A DNA stretch of 64,000 bases, taken from the NCBI RefSeq assembly GCF_000281045.1, contig NW_008246076.1, positions 171,569-235,568 on the forward strand, written 5' to 3'. This document shows positions 63,885 through 64,000 of this stretch, in pieces; within the stretch, counting starts at the first letter, position 1; every line of letters begins with the position of its first letter. The translations under genes and the position numbers were made by a program. The notes under the pieces are model-generated. The model was given only the letters and a program-made list of their open reading frames with translations. It searched no databases and was not told where the DNA came from. The stretch comes from Saprolegnia diclina VS20. Taxonomy: Eukaryota; Oomycota; Saprolegniomycetes; Saprolegniales; Saprolegniaceae.

Positions 63885-64000
63885 ATGAGTGCAAGCGTCG
63901 GGCTCGTCCTCGGCGGCGGCGTCTCGGTCCTCTTTGGCCGCGCCTTTTATGCGCTCCGCGACGACGCCCTCGGTGACGTGGACGTTGTGCGAGCGAGCCT
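63885..64000 (+). CDS. Start of a membrane protein gene, cut by the window end
   Basis: An ATG at 63885 opens a frame (MSASVGLVLGGGVSVLFGRAF then YALRDDALGDVDVVRAS) that runs off the window. The N-terminal hydrophobic helix followed by a charged segment resembles the start of the 62872-63531 protein, so the two may be paralogues in divergent orientation. Identity cannot be settled from 38 residues. Confidence 0.6.
   Translation, partial: MSASVGLVLGGGVSVLFGRAFYALRDDALGDVDVVRAS

Noticed and set aside
1-64000. CRISPR arrays, rRNA genes or complete transposons
   Set aside because: No spaced direct-repeat array, no rRNA sequence and no transposase or reverse transcriptase motif was seen; the genome type is eukaryotic.

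Overview
The window looks like nuclear DNA of an oomycete, most likely a Saprolegniales water mould (Saprolegnia/Achlya/Aphanomyces group). The reasons are tightly packed genes on both strands; very many short GT-AG introns (mostly 41-60 nt, commonly GTACGT/GTAGGT...TAG); strong G/C at third codon positions, which creates long false antisense ORFs; and gene families typical of oomycetes (IQ-motif proteins, large calpains, MATE expansions, PAN/Apple secreted proteins, PHD-RCC1 proteins). The genus is an inference. Bases 1-122 are an assembly gap (N). Most gene models below were built by hand: exons in different frames were joined only where a GT...AG intron restored both phase and family motifs.

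Layout. 0.28-2.4 kb: a six-exon protein with two LicD/fukutin-type domains, the first degenerate. 3.6-7.5 kb: two tandem MATE transporters, the second a pseudogene; a third intact copy lies on the other strand at 11.5-13.1 kb. Between them, 7.9-11.4 kb, is a ten-exon IQ-motif protein. 13.8-15.1 kb: a glycerophosphodiester phosphodiesterase-like protein. 15.2-16.1 kb: THG1 (tRNA-His guanylyltransferase). 16.5-18.3 kb: an ankyrin-like gene with a probable frameshift. 18.5-21.5 kb: two unrecognised proteins. 21.8-28.9 kb: three calpain-family genes, the middle one without the catalytic cysteine. 29.5-31.1 kb: a PAN/Apple secreted protein and a tiny MGN-start protein. 31.4-33.4 kb: a polytopic membrane protein. 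34.6-35.9 kb: a PLOD-like glycosyltransferase. 36.7-38.2 kb: a double-C2 protein.

39.2-46.4 kb: a 17-exon MORN-repeat gene, then three tRNA-related loci in a row: a SEN2-like tRNA-splicing endonuclease subunit, a tRNA-Val(UAC) and PUS3. 46.7-48.3 kb: a Gly/Pro repeat secreted protein and a HutD-family protein. 50-51.2 kb: a PP2C phosphatase with an MGC start. 52.8-54.8 kb: a PHD-RCC1 protein. 56.2-58.1 kb: a mitochondrial-type DnaJ and an ABM-domain protein. 59.5-60.3 kb: a PH-domain-like protein. 61.0-62.8 kb: PPP2R3C (PP2A B'' gamma/TON2 type). 62.9-64 kb: two membrane proteins, the last cut by the window edge.

The least explained signals are a palindromic octamer, ATCCGGAT, that recurs just upstream of at least six genes, the calpain pseudoenzyme between two near-identical active-type calpains, and the catalytically eroded first domain of the LicD-like protein.
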